This document shows, one piece after another, positions 52,441 through 61,255 of a DNA stretch of 64,000 bases. The position numbers and the translations under genes are program-made. The DNA lies in contig NZ_JASBYU010000007.1 of the NCBI RefSeq assembly GCF_029983815.1, positions 17,251 through 81,250 of the forward strand, in the 5' to 3' direction. The stretch is from Lagierella sp. (lineage in GTDB: Bacteria; Bacillota; Clostridia; Tissierellales; Peptoniphilaceae). The notes below the pieces were generated by a model. It ran no database searches. It was not told where the DNA came from and saw only the letters and a list, made by a program, of their open reading frames with translations. Position 1 is the first letter of the stretch; each line of letters begins with the position of its first letter.

Positions 52441-52917
52441 ATGGATGTTAATCAAATTATTGAAGAAATAGAAGATTTACTGGATGATGCATCAACAGTT
52501 CCTTTTTCCAAAAAAGTATTGGTTGATTCTGATGACATTCTTCATCTATTACAACAGATAAGACAAGGACTACCAGCTGAGATAAAACAAGCTCAATGGG
52601 TTAATGAAGAAAAGGATAAGATTTTAGCAGAAGCTGAAAGAGATGCTGAAGAGATTAAAAATAATGCTGGAAGAGAAGCGGACAAGATCATAAACGATGC
52701 AAAGGAAACCTTTAACAATATGATAAGTGATCATGAAATCACAAAAAGCGCCAACAGATATGCTGAAGATATTGTTACTAAGGCAGAAAAAAATGCTATG
52801 ATTCTTAAAAATGAATCTATGACATATGTTGATGAACTTTTAGCTACTACACAAGATAAGCTAAAGGATATTTTATCGGATTTAGATGAAGATAGAAAAG
52901 AATTAAGAAACGATTAA
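52441..52917 (+). CDS. Coiled-coil protein (ATP synthase stalk/DivIVA-like composition)
   Basis: The 158-residue protein is acidic with a long helical stretch of heptad character from about residue 50 to the end (AEAERDAEEIKNNAGREADKI and repeats of A-E-K-A), resembling the coiled coils annotated as V-type ATPase subunit H or DivIVA-like. There is no membrane segment. The ATG at 52441 follows GGAGG; an in-frame ATG at 52408 overlaps the promoter. Its position after coaD is common in anaerobic Firmicutes but its function is unknown. Confidence 0.7.
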   Translation: MDVNQIIEEIEDLLDDASTVPFSKKVLVDSDDILHLLQQIRQGLPAEIKQAQWVNEEKDKILAEAERDAEEIKNNAGREADKIINDAKETFNNMISDHEITKSANRYAEDIVTKAEKNAMILKNESMTYVDELLATTQDKLKDILSDLDEDRKELRND

Positions 52918-52967
52918 TACTAGGTAATTTGAAGCTTATTCATCCAAATCCTTAAATTATATGTACA

Positions 52968-53161
52968 ATTTAATAAGAGCTGTGAAGAGAAATAAGTGTC
53001 AAAACTATTAAAGAGAGCTGATGTATGGTGAAAATTCGGTATAGTTAAAACATGGGGAATCTTGGAGCTTTTATCTTTAAGTGACGGCTTTTGCCGTAAT
53101 TAGGGTGGAACCGCGGATAACTTTCGTCCCTAGCCTAGGCTAGAGTCGGAAGTTTTTTTAT
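52968..53161 (+). promoter_or_regulatory. T-box leader, glycine-specific
   Basis: The canonical T-box AGGGTGGAACCGCGG is at 53102-53116. The terminator stem lies at about 53119-53154 and is followed by seven T (to 53159). The base of stem I pairs ATAAGAGCT (near 52972) with AGCTTTTAT (near 53066). The upper arm contains AGAGAG and a GGTGAAAA loop. The specifier loop contains GGGGA at 53054-53058, so the codon is GGG or GGA (glycine). TGGA in the antiterminator bulge suits tRNA with discriminator U, as in the tRNA-Gly of this window. Confidence 0.9.
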
Positions 53162-53219
53162 TGTTTCGAGAAAACTCTAAATGGAGTACTCGATTAAGGA
53201 ATTATTATAGGGGGGTATT

Positions 53220-54614
53220 ATGGATAAAGATATTAAAATGGAAGATATTGTTTCTTTGGCTAAGATGAGGGGATTTGTATTTCCTGGATCAGAAGTGTAC
53301 GGAGGTCTATCAAATACTTGGGACTATGGTCCCCTTGGAGTAGAACTAAAGAATAATATTAAAAAAGCTTGGTGGAAAAAATTTGTTCAAGAGATAGAAA
53401 ATAATGTGGGAATCGATGCTGCTATTTTAATGAATCCAGATGTATGGGTTGCCTCTGGACATGTTGGTGGCTTTTCGGATCCACTTATCGATTGTAAAGC
53501 TTGTAAGTCAAGATTTAGAGTGGACAAAGTCATAGAAGACTACTACTTAAATGAAAAGGGCGAGGAGTTAACTGGATTAGATGGATTATCTAATGAGGAA
53601 CTTATGGATATTTTAAATAAAGAACAAATTCCTTGTCCAAAATGCGGTAAATTCGATTATACGGATATTAGAAAATTTAATTTGATGTTTAAGACATTTC
53701 AAGGGGTTACTGAAGACTCCACATCTGAAGTATACCTTAGACCAGAAACTGCTCAGGGGATTTTTGTAAACTTTAAAAATGTTCAAAGAACTAGTAGAAA
53801 AAAGGTTCCTTTTGGAATAGCTCAAATTGGAAAGTCCTTTAGAAATGAAATTACTCCAGGTAACTTTATTTTTAGAACTAGAGAGTTTGAACAGATGGAG
53901 TTGGAATTTTTCTGTAAACCTGGAGAAGATATAGAATGGTTTAATTTCTGGAGAAGCTATTGTAAAGATTTCTTAACAAACCTTGGTATTGACGAAGCGA
54001 ACATGAGACTTAGAGATCATGGCAAGGAAGAGCTTTCATTTTATAGTGTTGCTACAACGGATATTGAGTATAAATTCCCATTTGGTTGGGGAGAGTTGTG
54101 GGGAATTGCTGATAGAACCGACTACGATCTAAATCAGCATATTGAATCATGTAATGCGGATTTTGTTTACATGGATCCTACTACAAATGAAAAGTACGTT
54201 CCATACTGTGTAGAACCATCTGTAGGTGTAGATAGAATGTTCTTAACTTTTTTATGTGATGCATTTGAAATTGAAGAGTTAGAAGATGGTTCTACGAGAA
54301 ATGTTTTAAAATTACATCCTGCCTTAGCTCCTTATAAAGCTGCAATTTTACCATTGACTAAGAAATTGACCGATAAAAGTGATGAAGTGTATAAAATGTT
54401 ATCTAAGCTTTATAATGTGGACACCGATGTTTCTGGTTCAATTGGTAAAAGGTATAGAAGACAGGATGAGGCTGGAACTCCTTACTGTATAACCGTTGAT
54501 TTTGATACTTTAGAAGATGAGACTGTGACCATACGCCATAGGGATAGCATGGAACAAGAAAGAGTTAAGATTTCGGATTTAGCAGACATTATAGAAGAGA
54601 GGTTAAAATTCTAA
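53220..54614 (+). CDS. glyS: Glycyl-tRNA synthetase, single-chain class II
   Basis: The 464-residue dimeric-type enzyme has SLAKMRGFVFPGSEVYGGLSN at the N-terminus (GFVFPGSEVYGG is the family signature), a zinc-like CKAC/CPKCGKFD region, motif 2 GKSFRNEITPGNFIFRTREFEQME (split GKSFRNEITP and RTREFEQME), motif 3 SVGVDRMF, and a C-terminal anticodon-binding domain (LAPYKAAILPL). This is the archaeal/eukaryal-like alpha2 form found in many Firmicutes. It lies under the glycine T-box and shares one base with the next gene. Confidence 0.97.
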   Translation: MDKDIKMEDIVSLAKMRGFVFPGSEVYGGLSNTWDYGPLGVELKNNIKKAWWKKFVQEIENNVGIDAAILMNPDVWVASGHVGGFSDPLIDCKACKSRFRVDKVIEDYYLNEKGEELTGLDGLSNEELMDILNKEQIPCPKCGKFDYTDIRKFNLMFKTFQGVTEDSTSEVYLRPETAQGIFVNFKNVQRTSRKKVPFGIAQIGKSFRNEITPGNFIFRTREFEQMELEFFCKPGEDIEWFNFWRSYCKDFLTNLGIDEANMRLRDHGKEELSFYSVATTDIEYKFPFGWGELWGIADRTDYDLNQHIESCNADFVYMDPTTNEKYVPYCVEPSVGVDRMFLTFLCDAFEIEELEDGSTRNVLKLHPALAPYKAAILPLTKKLTDKSDEVYKMLSKLYNVDTDVSGSIGKRYRRQDEAGTPYCITVDFDTLEDETVTIRHRDSMEQERVKISDLADIIEERLKF

Positions 54615-54907
54615 TGAATATTGTAGTATATGGTGGAACTGAATGTCCCATGTGTAAGCCTGCCAGTGACAAGTTAAAAGAGCACGGTATTAAACACAAT
54701 TATAGAGATATAATGCGATCAATTGTTAGATTGAAGGAATTTCTAGCATTGAGAGATAGTAGAAGTGAATTTGATAGTATAAAAAAAGAAGGCATTATCG
54801 GGATTCCTTGTTTCTATTTTGTAGATGAAGATAAGATTTCATTTGATGTAGATGAAGTAATCGACTATGTAAAAAATAATTATGATGGGAAGGAAACAAT
54901 TGGTTAA
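54614..54907 (+). CDS. Glutaredoxin-like thiol protein
   Basis: The 97-residue protein has a thioredoxin-fold opening (MNIVVYGGTECPMCKPASDKL) with the redox motif C-P-M-C at residues 11-14, a helix, and a GIPCFYFVDEDK strand containing the cis-Pro and an extra Cys. It probably reduces disulfides or senses redox state; the electron donor is unknown. It overlaps glyS and the downstream gdh by one base each (TAATG), so all three are one translational chain. Confidence 0.85.
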   Translation: MNIVVYGGTECPMCKPASDKLKEHGIKHNYRDIMRSIVRLKEFLALRDSRSEFDSIKKEGIIGIPCFYFVDEDKISFDVDEVIDYVKNNYDGKETIG

Positions 54908-56166
54908 TGGAAGAGTTAAATCCAATAGAAAATGTTAGATTACAATTAAAAAAAGCTTGTGATTTAGGCAATATCGATAGTAATGCATATGAAATCTTGA
55001 AAAGTCCTCAGAGAGTTATAGAGATTTCTATACCTGTTAAAATGGATAATGGACAGGTTAAGACCTTTATTGGATATAGATCGTGTCATAGTAATGTTTT
55101 AGGACCTAGTAAGGGAGGAGTCAGGTTTCATCCTGCAGTCACAGTAGATGAAGTTAAAGCCTTGTCCATGTGGATGAGTTTTAAATGTTCTGTGATGAAT
55201 TTGCCCTACGGAGGTGGGAAGGGTGGAATAATAGTTGACCCTACCGAATTATCCGAAGGGGAACTAGAAAGGCTATCGAGAGGTTATATACAGGGTCTAT
55301 ATGACTATTTAGGGGAAAAGATAGATATACCAGCTCCAGATGTCAACACAAATGGCAAGATAATGGGATGGATGTTAGATGAATATATCAAATTGAAAAA
55401 AGAATTTACCCCAGGGATATTGACTGGAAAACCTCTAGTTTTGGGAGGCTCTAAAGGTAGAACTGAAGCTACTGGTTTAGGAGTTGCCATAATAACAAAA
55501 AAGGCAGCTGATTCTATAGACTTATCTTTAGATTCTAGTACTGTTATTATTCAAGGTTTTGGAAATGTTGGTTCCTTTACTTTTAAATACCTTGAGGAGA
55601 TGGGTGCTAGAATTGTTGGATTATTAGAATGGGATAAAACCTTTGGAGAATATGGATTGTATTCTAAAGAGGGATTATCCTATAATGATTTAAAAAAATA
55701 TAAGGCTACACAGGGTTCTCTTATCGACTATCCTAATGCAGTTAAGATAAAATCAGAAGATTTTTGGAAGTTGAATGCAGATATCTTGATTCCTGCTGCT
55801 TTAGAAAATTCAGTTACTAAAACAATAGCTGAAAATTTAAATGTTAGGTTAATAGTTGAGGGAGCCAATGGGCCTATAACTTCCGTTGCTGATGAGATAT
55901 TGAATAATCGAGGTATTTTAGTAGTTCCTGATATTCTTGCTAATTCAGGAGGAGTTACTGTTTCTTATTATGAATGGGTACAAAATCTATATGGATATTA
56001 TTGGGAAGAAAAGGAAGTATTTGAGAAATTAAATACATCCATGGACACTGCATATGAAAATATTTGGAAAGAAAAGTTAAATTTAAATGTCTCTCTTAGA
56101 GAAGCGACTTATATATATTCTTTGAAAAACATCAGTGAAGCCATGAAATATAGAGGATGGTACTAG
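54907..56166 (+). CDS. gdh: Glutamate dehydrogenase
   Basis: The 419-residue enzyme interconverts glutamate and 2-oxoglutarate plus ammonia. The N-terminal domain has GYRSCHSNVLGPSKGGVRFHP near 58 (split GYRSCHSNVL, GPSKGGVRFHP) and the catalytic Lys region PYGGGKGGI near 103; the NAD(P) domain has GRTEATGLGVAI near 182 and the GFGNVGSFT Rossmann loop near 217. The length and motifs fit the catabolic NAD-type form of peptide-fermenting anaerobes; cofactor specificity is inferred only. It is coupled to the glutaredoxin-like gene. Confidence 0.94.
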   Translation: MEELNPIENVRLQLKKACDLGNIDSNAYEILKSPQRVIEISIPVKMDNGQVKTFIGYRSCHSNVLGPSKGGVRFHPAVTVDEVKALSMWMSFKCSVMNLPYGGGKGGIIVDPTELSEGELERLSRGYIQGLYDYLGEKIDIPAPDVNTNGKIMGWMLDEYIKLKKEFTPGILTGKPLVLGGSKGRTEATGLGVAIITKKAADSIDLSLDSSTVIIQGFGNVGSFTFKYLEEMGARIVGLLEWDKTFGEYGLYSKEGLSYNDLKKYKATQGSLIDYPNAVKIKSEDFWKLNADILIPAALENSVTKTIAENLNVRLIVEGANGPITSVADEILNNRGILVVPDILANSGGVTVSYYEWVQNLYGYYWEEKEVFEKLNTSMDTAYENIWKEKLNLNVSLREATYIYSLKNISEAMKYRGWY

Positions 56167-56189
56167 ATATTGAAAAAGGATTTTATTTA

Positions 56190-57062
56190 ATGGATTATAT
56201 TGCAAAGGATAATAAAGTAGTATTTAAAAACAAAAATTTTAATCCAAAGCATATTTTTGAATGTGGTCAGGCCTTTAGATGGGAAAAAAATGATGATGGT
56301 TCCTATACCAATGTTGCATTCAATAGAGTTATAAATGTTAAACAAGAAGAGGATAATATTATACTTGATAATGTTAGCGAAGAAGATTTTAACAATATCT
56401 GGATAGATTATTTTGATTTAAATAGAGATTATGATTTGATTAAGAGTAGCTTAGCTAACAATGAAACCATGATTAAGGCCTTAAATTTTGGTTATGGTAT
56501 AAGAATTTTAAATCAAGAAGCCTTTGAAACGATTATTTCTTTTATCATTTCAGCCAACAATCAAATTAGTAGGATAAAAAAATCTATCGATATAATCTGC
56601 AAGGAATACGGGGATGAAATTGGAGATTATAGGGGAAAGACATATTATTCTTTCCCAACTAGTAAAAAACTCTCCTCAGCAAAGATTGATGATTTAAGAC
56701 AAATTTGTAGAGTTGGTTTTAGAGATAAAAGAATTGTTGATACATCAAGGCTAATAGAATCTAAGGAATTTAATATAGAAGAATCAACTGTCTATAACTC
56801 TAAAAAACTTTTTGATGAATTAATAAAACTACCGGGAATTGGTCCAAAAGTTGCTTCTTGTATAATGCTATTTTCCTATGGAAAGACTGAGACTTTTCCT
56901 GTGGATGTTTGGATTAAAAGGGTAATGGAAACATTATATATAGGCGAGGAAACGACTAAAAAGAATATTGGTGTCGTAGCCGATAAAATCTTTGGAGAAT
57001 ATGCTGGATTTGCCCAACAGTATTTATTTTACTATGGTCGAGAAAATAAGATTGGAAAATAA
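56190..57062 (+). CDS. ogg: 8-oxoguanine DNA glycosylase (OGG1 family)
   Basis: The 290-residue protein has the OGG1-type N-terminal domain (HIFECGQAFRWEK, the FRW-like signature), then the helix-hairpin-helix LPGIGPKVASCIMLF near 211 and the conserved Asp in PVDVWIKRVM near 236. The catalytic Lys would be in the GFRDKRIVD segment near 180. It removes 8-oxoguanine and nicks the DNA. The ATG at 56190 is preferred over an ATG at 56157 that overlaps gdh and sits directly on the GAGG. Confidence 0.88.
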   Translation: MDYIAKDNKVVFKNKNFNPKHIFECGQAFRWEKNDDGSYTNVAFNRVINVKQEEDNIILDNVSEEDFNNIWIDYFDLNRDYDLIKSSLANNETMIKALNFGYGIRILNQEAFETIISFIISANNQISRIKKSIDIICKEYGDEIGDYRGKTYYSFPTSKKLSSAKIDDLRQICRVGFRDKRIVDTSRLIESKEFNIEESTVYNSKKLFDELIKLPGIGPKVASCIMLFSYGKTETFPVDVWIKRVMETLYIGEETTKKNIGVVADKIFGEYAGFAQQYLFYYGRENKIGK

Positions 57063-57094
57063 TTTTGTTTTTCAAATTTTGGATAGGAGTTAAT

Positions 57095-57379
57095 ATGATT
57101 GATAAAAATGAGGTAAAAAGGATCTATCAGCTTGCCCACTTAAAAATTCAAGATGATGAATTGGAGAAGATGGAGGAAAAGTTTAATAAAGTATTGGAAT
57201 TTTCTTCTGATATCTTAAAGGTGGACACTGAAAACATCGATATGCTAGAGATTGTTGAAAATCATAATAGTACACTTAGAGATGATGTGATTATGGACAG
57301 CTTGGATAGAGAAGAGGCTTTAAAAAATGCTACTGATAGAGAATATGGTTATTTTAGGTTAAAAAAGGTAATAGAATGA
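57095..57379 (+). CDS. gatC: Glu/Asp-tRNA amidotransferase subunit C
   Basis: The 94-residue protein has the GatC pattern YQLAHLKIQDDELEKMEEKFNKVLEF near the N-terminus and TLRDDV with ATDREYGYFRLKKVIE at the end. GatC stabilises the GatA-GatB pair. The ATG at 57095 follows ATAGGAG. It overlaps gatA by four bases. Confidence 0.95.
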   Translation: MIDKNEVKRIYQLAHLKIQDDELEKMEEKFNKVLEFSSDILKVDTENIDMLEIVENHNSTLRDDVIMDSLDREEALKNATDREYGYFRLKKVIE

Positions 57380-58782
57380 TGAAGATAAAAGAATTAAGAG
57401 ACAATTTTATTAAAGATGAATTGAATTTAGAAGAGTTCTATGAAGAATTGATTAAAAAGATTAAGGATTCTTCTGATTTAAATATTTTTATAACTTTTGA
57501 TGAGCAGGATGTAAAGTCACAAATTGAAGAATTAAAAAATAAAAAGAATAAGGGAAGACTCTATGGAGTTCCTGTAACTCTAAAGGATAATATTTCATAT
57601 AAAGGCCTTAGGATGACTTGTGGATCTAAAGCGCTTGAAAATTTCAATCCTGTATTTAATGCTACAGTTGTAAAAAGGCTAAAGGATGAAGGAGCTATTA
57701 TTCTAGGTAAGGTAAATATGGATGAGTTTGCTATGGGAAGTTCTTCAGAAACTTCTTACTATGGACCAACCAGGAACCCTTTAGATCCTGAATTGGTACC
57801 AGGAGGTTCCTCTTCGGGTTCTGCTGCTTCTGTAGCTGCCGATTTAGCGGTTATCTCCCTTGGTTCAGACACAGGGGGATCTGTAAGACAGCCTGCTCAA
57901 TATTGTAATGTTATTGGATATATACCAAGTTATGGAAGCATATCTAGATGTGGTGTGGTTTCCATGGCTAACACCTTAGATCAGGTCGGAATCCTTTCAA
58001 AAAATGTTGAAGATGTTGTTGAAACCTTGAACATAGTTGGTGGTCATGATGAAATGGATATGACATCTACTAATAAAGAAAATCTTGATATAGAAATAGA
58101 CAAGGATTATGATTTTAAAAACAAAAAAATTGGAATTGTAGATTTAAATTTATTTGATATTGATGATACGGTTAAGGAAGATTATTTAAATTCTTTAAAC
58201 TTAATAAGGGATTTAGGTGCGGATTTGGTCGAATTGAATTTCGAATTTCTAAAATATTCTACTTCAATTTATACCGTTGTTATGGCAAGTGAAGTAAGTA
58301 GTAATATGTCTAGATTTGATGGTATTCGCTTTGGTTATTTAACTGATGACTATAATACAACAGATGAACTATATACCAATACTAGAACCGAATCTTTTGG
58401 TGAAGAAGTTCAAAGAAGGATAGCTTTGGGAACAATGTTTTTAGCATCAGACTCAGATCAAAAGATTTATAAACAAGGACAAAAAGTAAGGAATCTTTTA
58501 TCGAAGGAGTTTCAAGAAAAATTTGATGAGGTAGATTTTATTCTAACGCCTACCGCTACAAATCTTCCATATAAAATTGGAGAAAGAGTAGATGACCCTC
58601 TTGCCGTTTATGATAGTGGAACTTTTAATGTACCTGTAAATCTATGTGGACTATGTGCGATATCTGTACCTATAAGAAAAGGAATTTCTGGATCTCTTCA
58701 ATTTATTGGTAATAGGTTTGAAGATAAAGAGATACTTTCAGCGGCATATTCACTTGAGAGGAGTATAAGAAATGAATTATAA
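57376..58782 (+). CDS. gatA: Glu/Asp-tRNA amidotransferase subunit A
   Basis: GatA releases ammonia from glutamine for amidation of mischarged Glu-tRNA-Gln and Asp-tRNA-Asn. The 468-residue amidase-signature enzyme has the catalytic triad: K70 in VTLKDN, cis-Ser S145 in GGSSSGS and nucleophile S169 in GSDTGGS. It overlaps gatC by four bases and gatB by 11. The ATG at 57376 or the next ATG could serve. Confidence 0.97.
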   Translation: MMKIKELRDNFIKDELNLEEFYEELIKKIKDSSDLNIFITFDEQDVKSQIEELKNKKNKGRLYGVPVTLKDNISYKGLRMTCGSKALENFNPVFNATVVKRLKDEGAIILGKVNMDEFAMGSSSETSYYGPTRNPLDPELVPGGSSSGSAASVAADLAVISLGSDTGGSVRQPAQYCNVIGYIPSYGSISRCGVVSMANTLDQVGILSKNVEDVVETLNIVGGHDEMDMTSTNKENLDIEIDKDYDFKNKKIGIVDLNLFDIDDTVKEDYLNSLNLIRDLGADLVELNFEFLKYSTSIYTVVMASEVSSNMSRFDGIRFGYLTDDYNTTDELYTNTRTESFGEEVQRRIALGTMFLASDSDQKIYKQGQKVRNLLSKEFQEKFDEVDFILTPTATNLPYKIGERVDDPLAVYDSGTFNVPVNLCGLCAISVPIRKGISGSLQFIGNRFEDKEILSAAYSLERSIRNEL

Positions 58783-60196
58783 AACTTTAATAGGTCTTGA
58801 AATTCACGTTGAGCTAAGTACAAAGAGTAAAATGTTTTGTAGTTGTAAGAATCAATTTGGACTTGCACCCAATACATCTGTATGCCCTATATGTCTAGGT
58901 CACCCAGGAGCTCTTCCGCTTATGAATAAAAGAGCAGTAGAGTATGCTACAATGGCAGGCCTAGCATTTAATTGTAAAATAAATCAAGAGTTTAAAATGG
59001 ATAGAAAAAAATACTTTTATCCGGATTTGACTAAAGGATATCAAATAACCCAACAAGACCAACCCCTTTGTACGGAAGGATATATAGAAATTTCAAATGG
59101 GGGAGAAAATAAAAAAATTCGTTTGGAGCGTATCCATATTGAAGAGGATACAGGAAAATCCATTCATAACGAAAACGGGAATACATTAATGGATTATAAC
59201 CGTGCAGGAGTACCTCTAATTGAAATTGTTTCAAAGCCTGATATGCAATCTGGTTTACAAGCAAAGGAATTTTTGACAAATCTTAGGGAGACTCTAAGAT
59301 TTTTAAGTATTTCCGATGTAAAGATGGAACAAGGATCCCTTAGATGTGATGTCAATATCAATATTGTTGCAGAGGATGACAGCTTTAAGACTGCAATTTC
59401 TGAAATCAAAAATTTGAATTCCTTTAAAGCTGTAGAAAAAGCTATTGAATTTGAAGAAAAAAGACATTTGGAAATGGCTTCAAAGTCTGAAAAAGGGGTT
59501 AAAGAAACCAGAAGATGGGATGAAAGTACAAACTCTACAATTCCTATGCGTAAAAAAGAAGAGGGAAATGATTATAGATTTTCTGTAGAGGGGGATATTA
59601 CTAAAACGGTTTTAAGCGATGAATTTATAGAAAATGTAAGGAAAAACCTTCCAGAACTTCCTCATGAGAAGATGGAAAGATTTATTGAAGAGTATAAATT
59701 ACCAGAATATGATGCGGATATCTTATCTAGAAGTATTGCACTATCAAACTATTTTGAAAAAAGTGCAAAACTTACTCAAGATCCCGTTTTAACAAGTAAT
59801 TGGTTGCTTTCAGATGTACTTCGTAGAGTAAATGAAGCTGAAATAGATTTTGAAGAAGTACAGATGTCAGTTGAAAATTTCTCTAAGCTTTTATTATTAG
59901 TAAAGGAGAAAAAGATAAATAACAATACTGGTAAAAAAGTTTTAAGAACTCTTTTTGAACAAAATTTTGACCCAGAAGAGTATGTAAAGGAAAATGGATT
60001 AATCCAGCTAAACGACGACAGTCAATTGGAAGAAATAGTAAATAAGGTATTAGAAGAAAATCCTCAGTCAATCGAAGATATAAAAAATGGAAAAGACAGG
60101 GCTTTTGGATATTTAGTGGGACAATGTATGAAAATGTCTAAGGGCAAAGGAAATCCTCAAAGATTTAATGAACTTATAAGAGAGAAGATACAATGA
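58772..60196 (+). CDS. gatB: Glu/Asp-tRNA amidotransferase subunit B
   Basis: GatB binds the mischarged tRNA and phosphorylates its carboxylate. The 474-residue protein begins with the GatB signature GLEIHVELSTKSKMFCSC, has CPICLGHPGALP near 38, HIEEDTGKSIHN near 124, YNRAGVPLIEIVSKPDM near 145, and a C-terminal helical YqeY-like tail. It overlaps gatA by 11 bases and rdgB by four. Confidence 0.97.
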   Translation: MNYKTLIGLEIHVELSTKSKMFCSCKNQFGLAPNTSVCPICLGHPGALPLMNKRAVEYATMAGLAFNCKINQEFKMDRKKYFYPDLTKGYQITQQDQPLCTEGYIEISNGGENKKIRLERIHIEEDTGKSIHNENGNTLMDYNRAGVPLIEIVSKPDMQSGLQAKEFLTNLRETLRFLSISDVKMEQGSLRCDVNINIVAEDDSFKTAISEIKNLNSFKAVEKAIEFEEKRHLEMASKSEKGVKETRRWDESTNSTIPMRKKEEGNDYRFSVEGDITKTVLSDEFIENVRKNLPELPHEKMERFIEEYKLPEYDADILSRSIALSNYFEKSAKLTQDPVLTSNWLLSDVLRRVNEAEIDFEEVQMSVENFSKLLLLVKEKKINNNTGKKVLRTLFEQNFDPEEYVKENGLIQLNDDSQLEEIVNKVLEENPQSIEDIKNGKDRAFGYLVGQCMKMSKGKGNPQRFNELIREKIQ

Positions 60197-60801
60197 AGGA
60201 ACTTATAGTAGCTTCTCATAATCAAGGTAAAATTGAGGAAATTCAAGAATTCCTTAAAGAATTGGGTATAAGGGTAATTGGAGTTGGAAATTTAGTTGAT
60301 ATGAGTAAAGTAGAAGAAACAGCTTCTACTTTAGAAGGAAATGCAAAAATTAAAGCTGATTATGTCTTTAAAAAGCTTTCAAAGCCTATTTTATCAGATG
60401 ATACAGGTCTTTTTGTAAGGGATTTAGATGGCGCTCCTGGAGTATATACTGCAAGGTTTGCAGGGGAAAATGCTTCTGATAAGGAAAATCGAAGTAAATT
60501 GTTGAAAGAGTTGGAAAATTCAAAAGATAGATTTGCTTTTTTTGAAACAGTATTATATCTTATAGATGACAAAGGAATAAGTCATGTTGTAAATGGGGTA
60601 TGTGAAGGTACTATTGCAGAAGAAGAAATTGGTGATAAGGGATTTGGATACGACAGTATCTTTATCCCCTTAGAGGAAAAGAAAACTTTTGCACAGTTAT
60701 CTATTAAAGAGAAAAATGCTTTTAGCCACAGGGCTAAAGCATTAAAAAAACTAAAGGAATTGCTGGTGAACATTGTAGATGAAAGTAGGAATAATAAGTG
60801 A
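60193..60801 (+). CDS. rdgB: Non-canonical purine NTP pyrophosphatase (RdgB/HAM1)
   Basis: RdgB hydrolyses dITP, XTP and other deaminated purine nucleotides, keeping them out of DNA and RNA. The 202-residue protein has ASHNQGKIEEI near the N-terminus, ILSDDTGLFV near 68 with the metal-binding Asp residues, GAPGVYTARFAGE near 81, GFGYDSIFIP near 157 and FSHRAKAL at the end. It overlaps gatB by four bases and the next gene by 23. Confidence 0.95.
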   Translation: MKELIVASHNQGKIEEIQEFLKELGIRVIGVGNLVDMSKVEETASTLEGNAKIKADYVFKKLSKPILSDDTGLFVRDLDGAPGVYTARFAGENASDKENRSKLLKELENSKDRFAFFETVLYLIDDKGISHVVNGVCEGTIAEEEIGDKGFGYDSIFIPLEEKKTFAQLSIKEKNAFSHRAKALKKLKELLVNIVDESRNNK

Positions 60802-61255
60802 TACCCATGGAAGTTACAAACAAGTAGCAAAAAGTTTGCTACTTCATAAAGTTGATGTGATAATTCATTTAGGTGATTTTTCAGATGATGGAAGAGATAT
60901 TGGTAAAATAACACAAAAGCCAATATACCTAGTTAGAGGCAATAATGATTATGTAGTAACTGATGAACCTTCTGAATTGTTTATAAATATAGGGGGAATT
61001 GACTTTTTTATTACACACGGGCATAAGTACAATGTTTATTCAGGATTGACAAATTTAAAGTTTAGAGCCATTACAGCAGGTGCTCAAGTTGTATTATTTG
61101 GACATACCCATGTCTATTTTAAAGAAGTAACGGAAAATATTTTATTTTTAAATCCCGGTAGTCCTAGCTATCCCAGATTTGGAGACGATAAGGGATATGT
61201 GATTTTCGATACTGAAAATCTTAAGACAAAAAGAATTATTATGGAGGAAGATTAA
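60779..61255 (+). CDS. YfcE/MJ0936-type metallophosphoesterase
   Basis: The 158-residue phosphodiesterase has the five metal motifs: SDTHG at 7-11, HLGDFSDDG near 30, GNNDYV near 55, THGHKY near 81 and GHTHVY near 104, plus NPGSPSYPR near 121. It hydrolyses phosphodiesters of unknown biological identity. It overlaps the rdgB end by 23 bases and folD by one base. The rdgB-metallophosphatase pairing is frequent in Firmicutes. Confidence 0.93.
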   Translation: MKVGIISDTHGSYKQVAKSLLLHKVDVIIHLGDFSDDGRDIGKITQKPIYLVRGNNDYVVTDEPSELFINIGGIDFFITHGHKYNVYSGLTNLKFRAITAGAQVVLFGHTHVYFKEVTENILFLNPGSPSYPRFGDDKGYVIFDTENLKTKRIIMEED

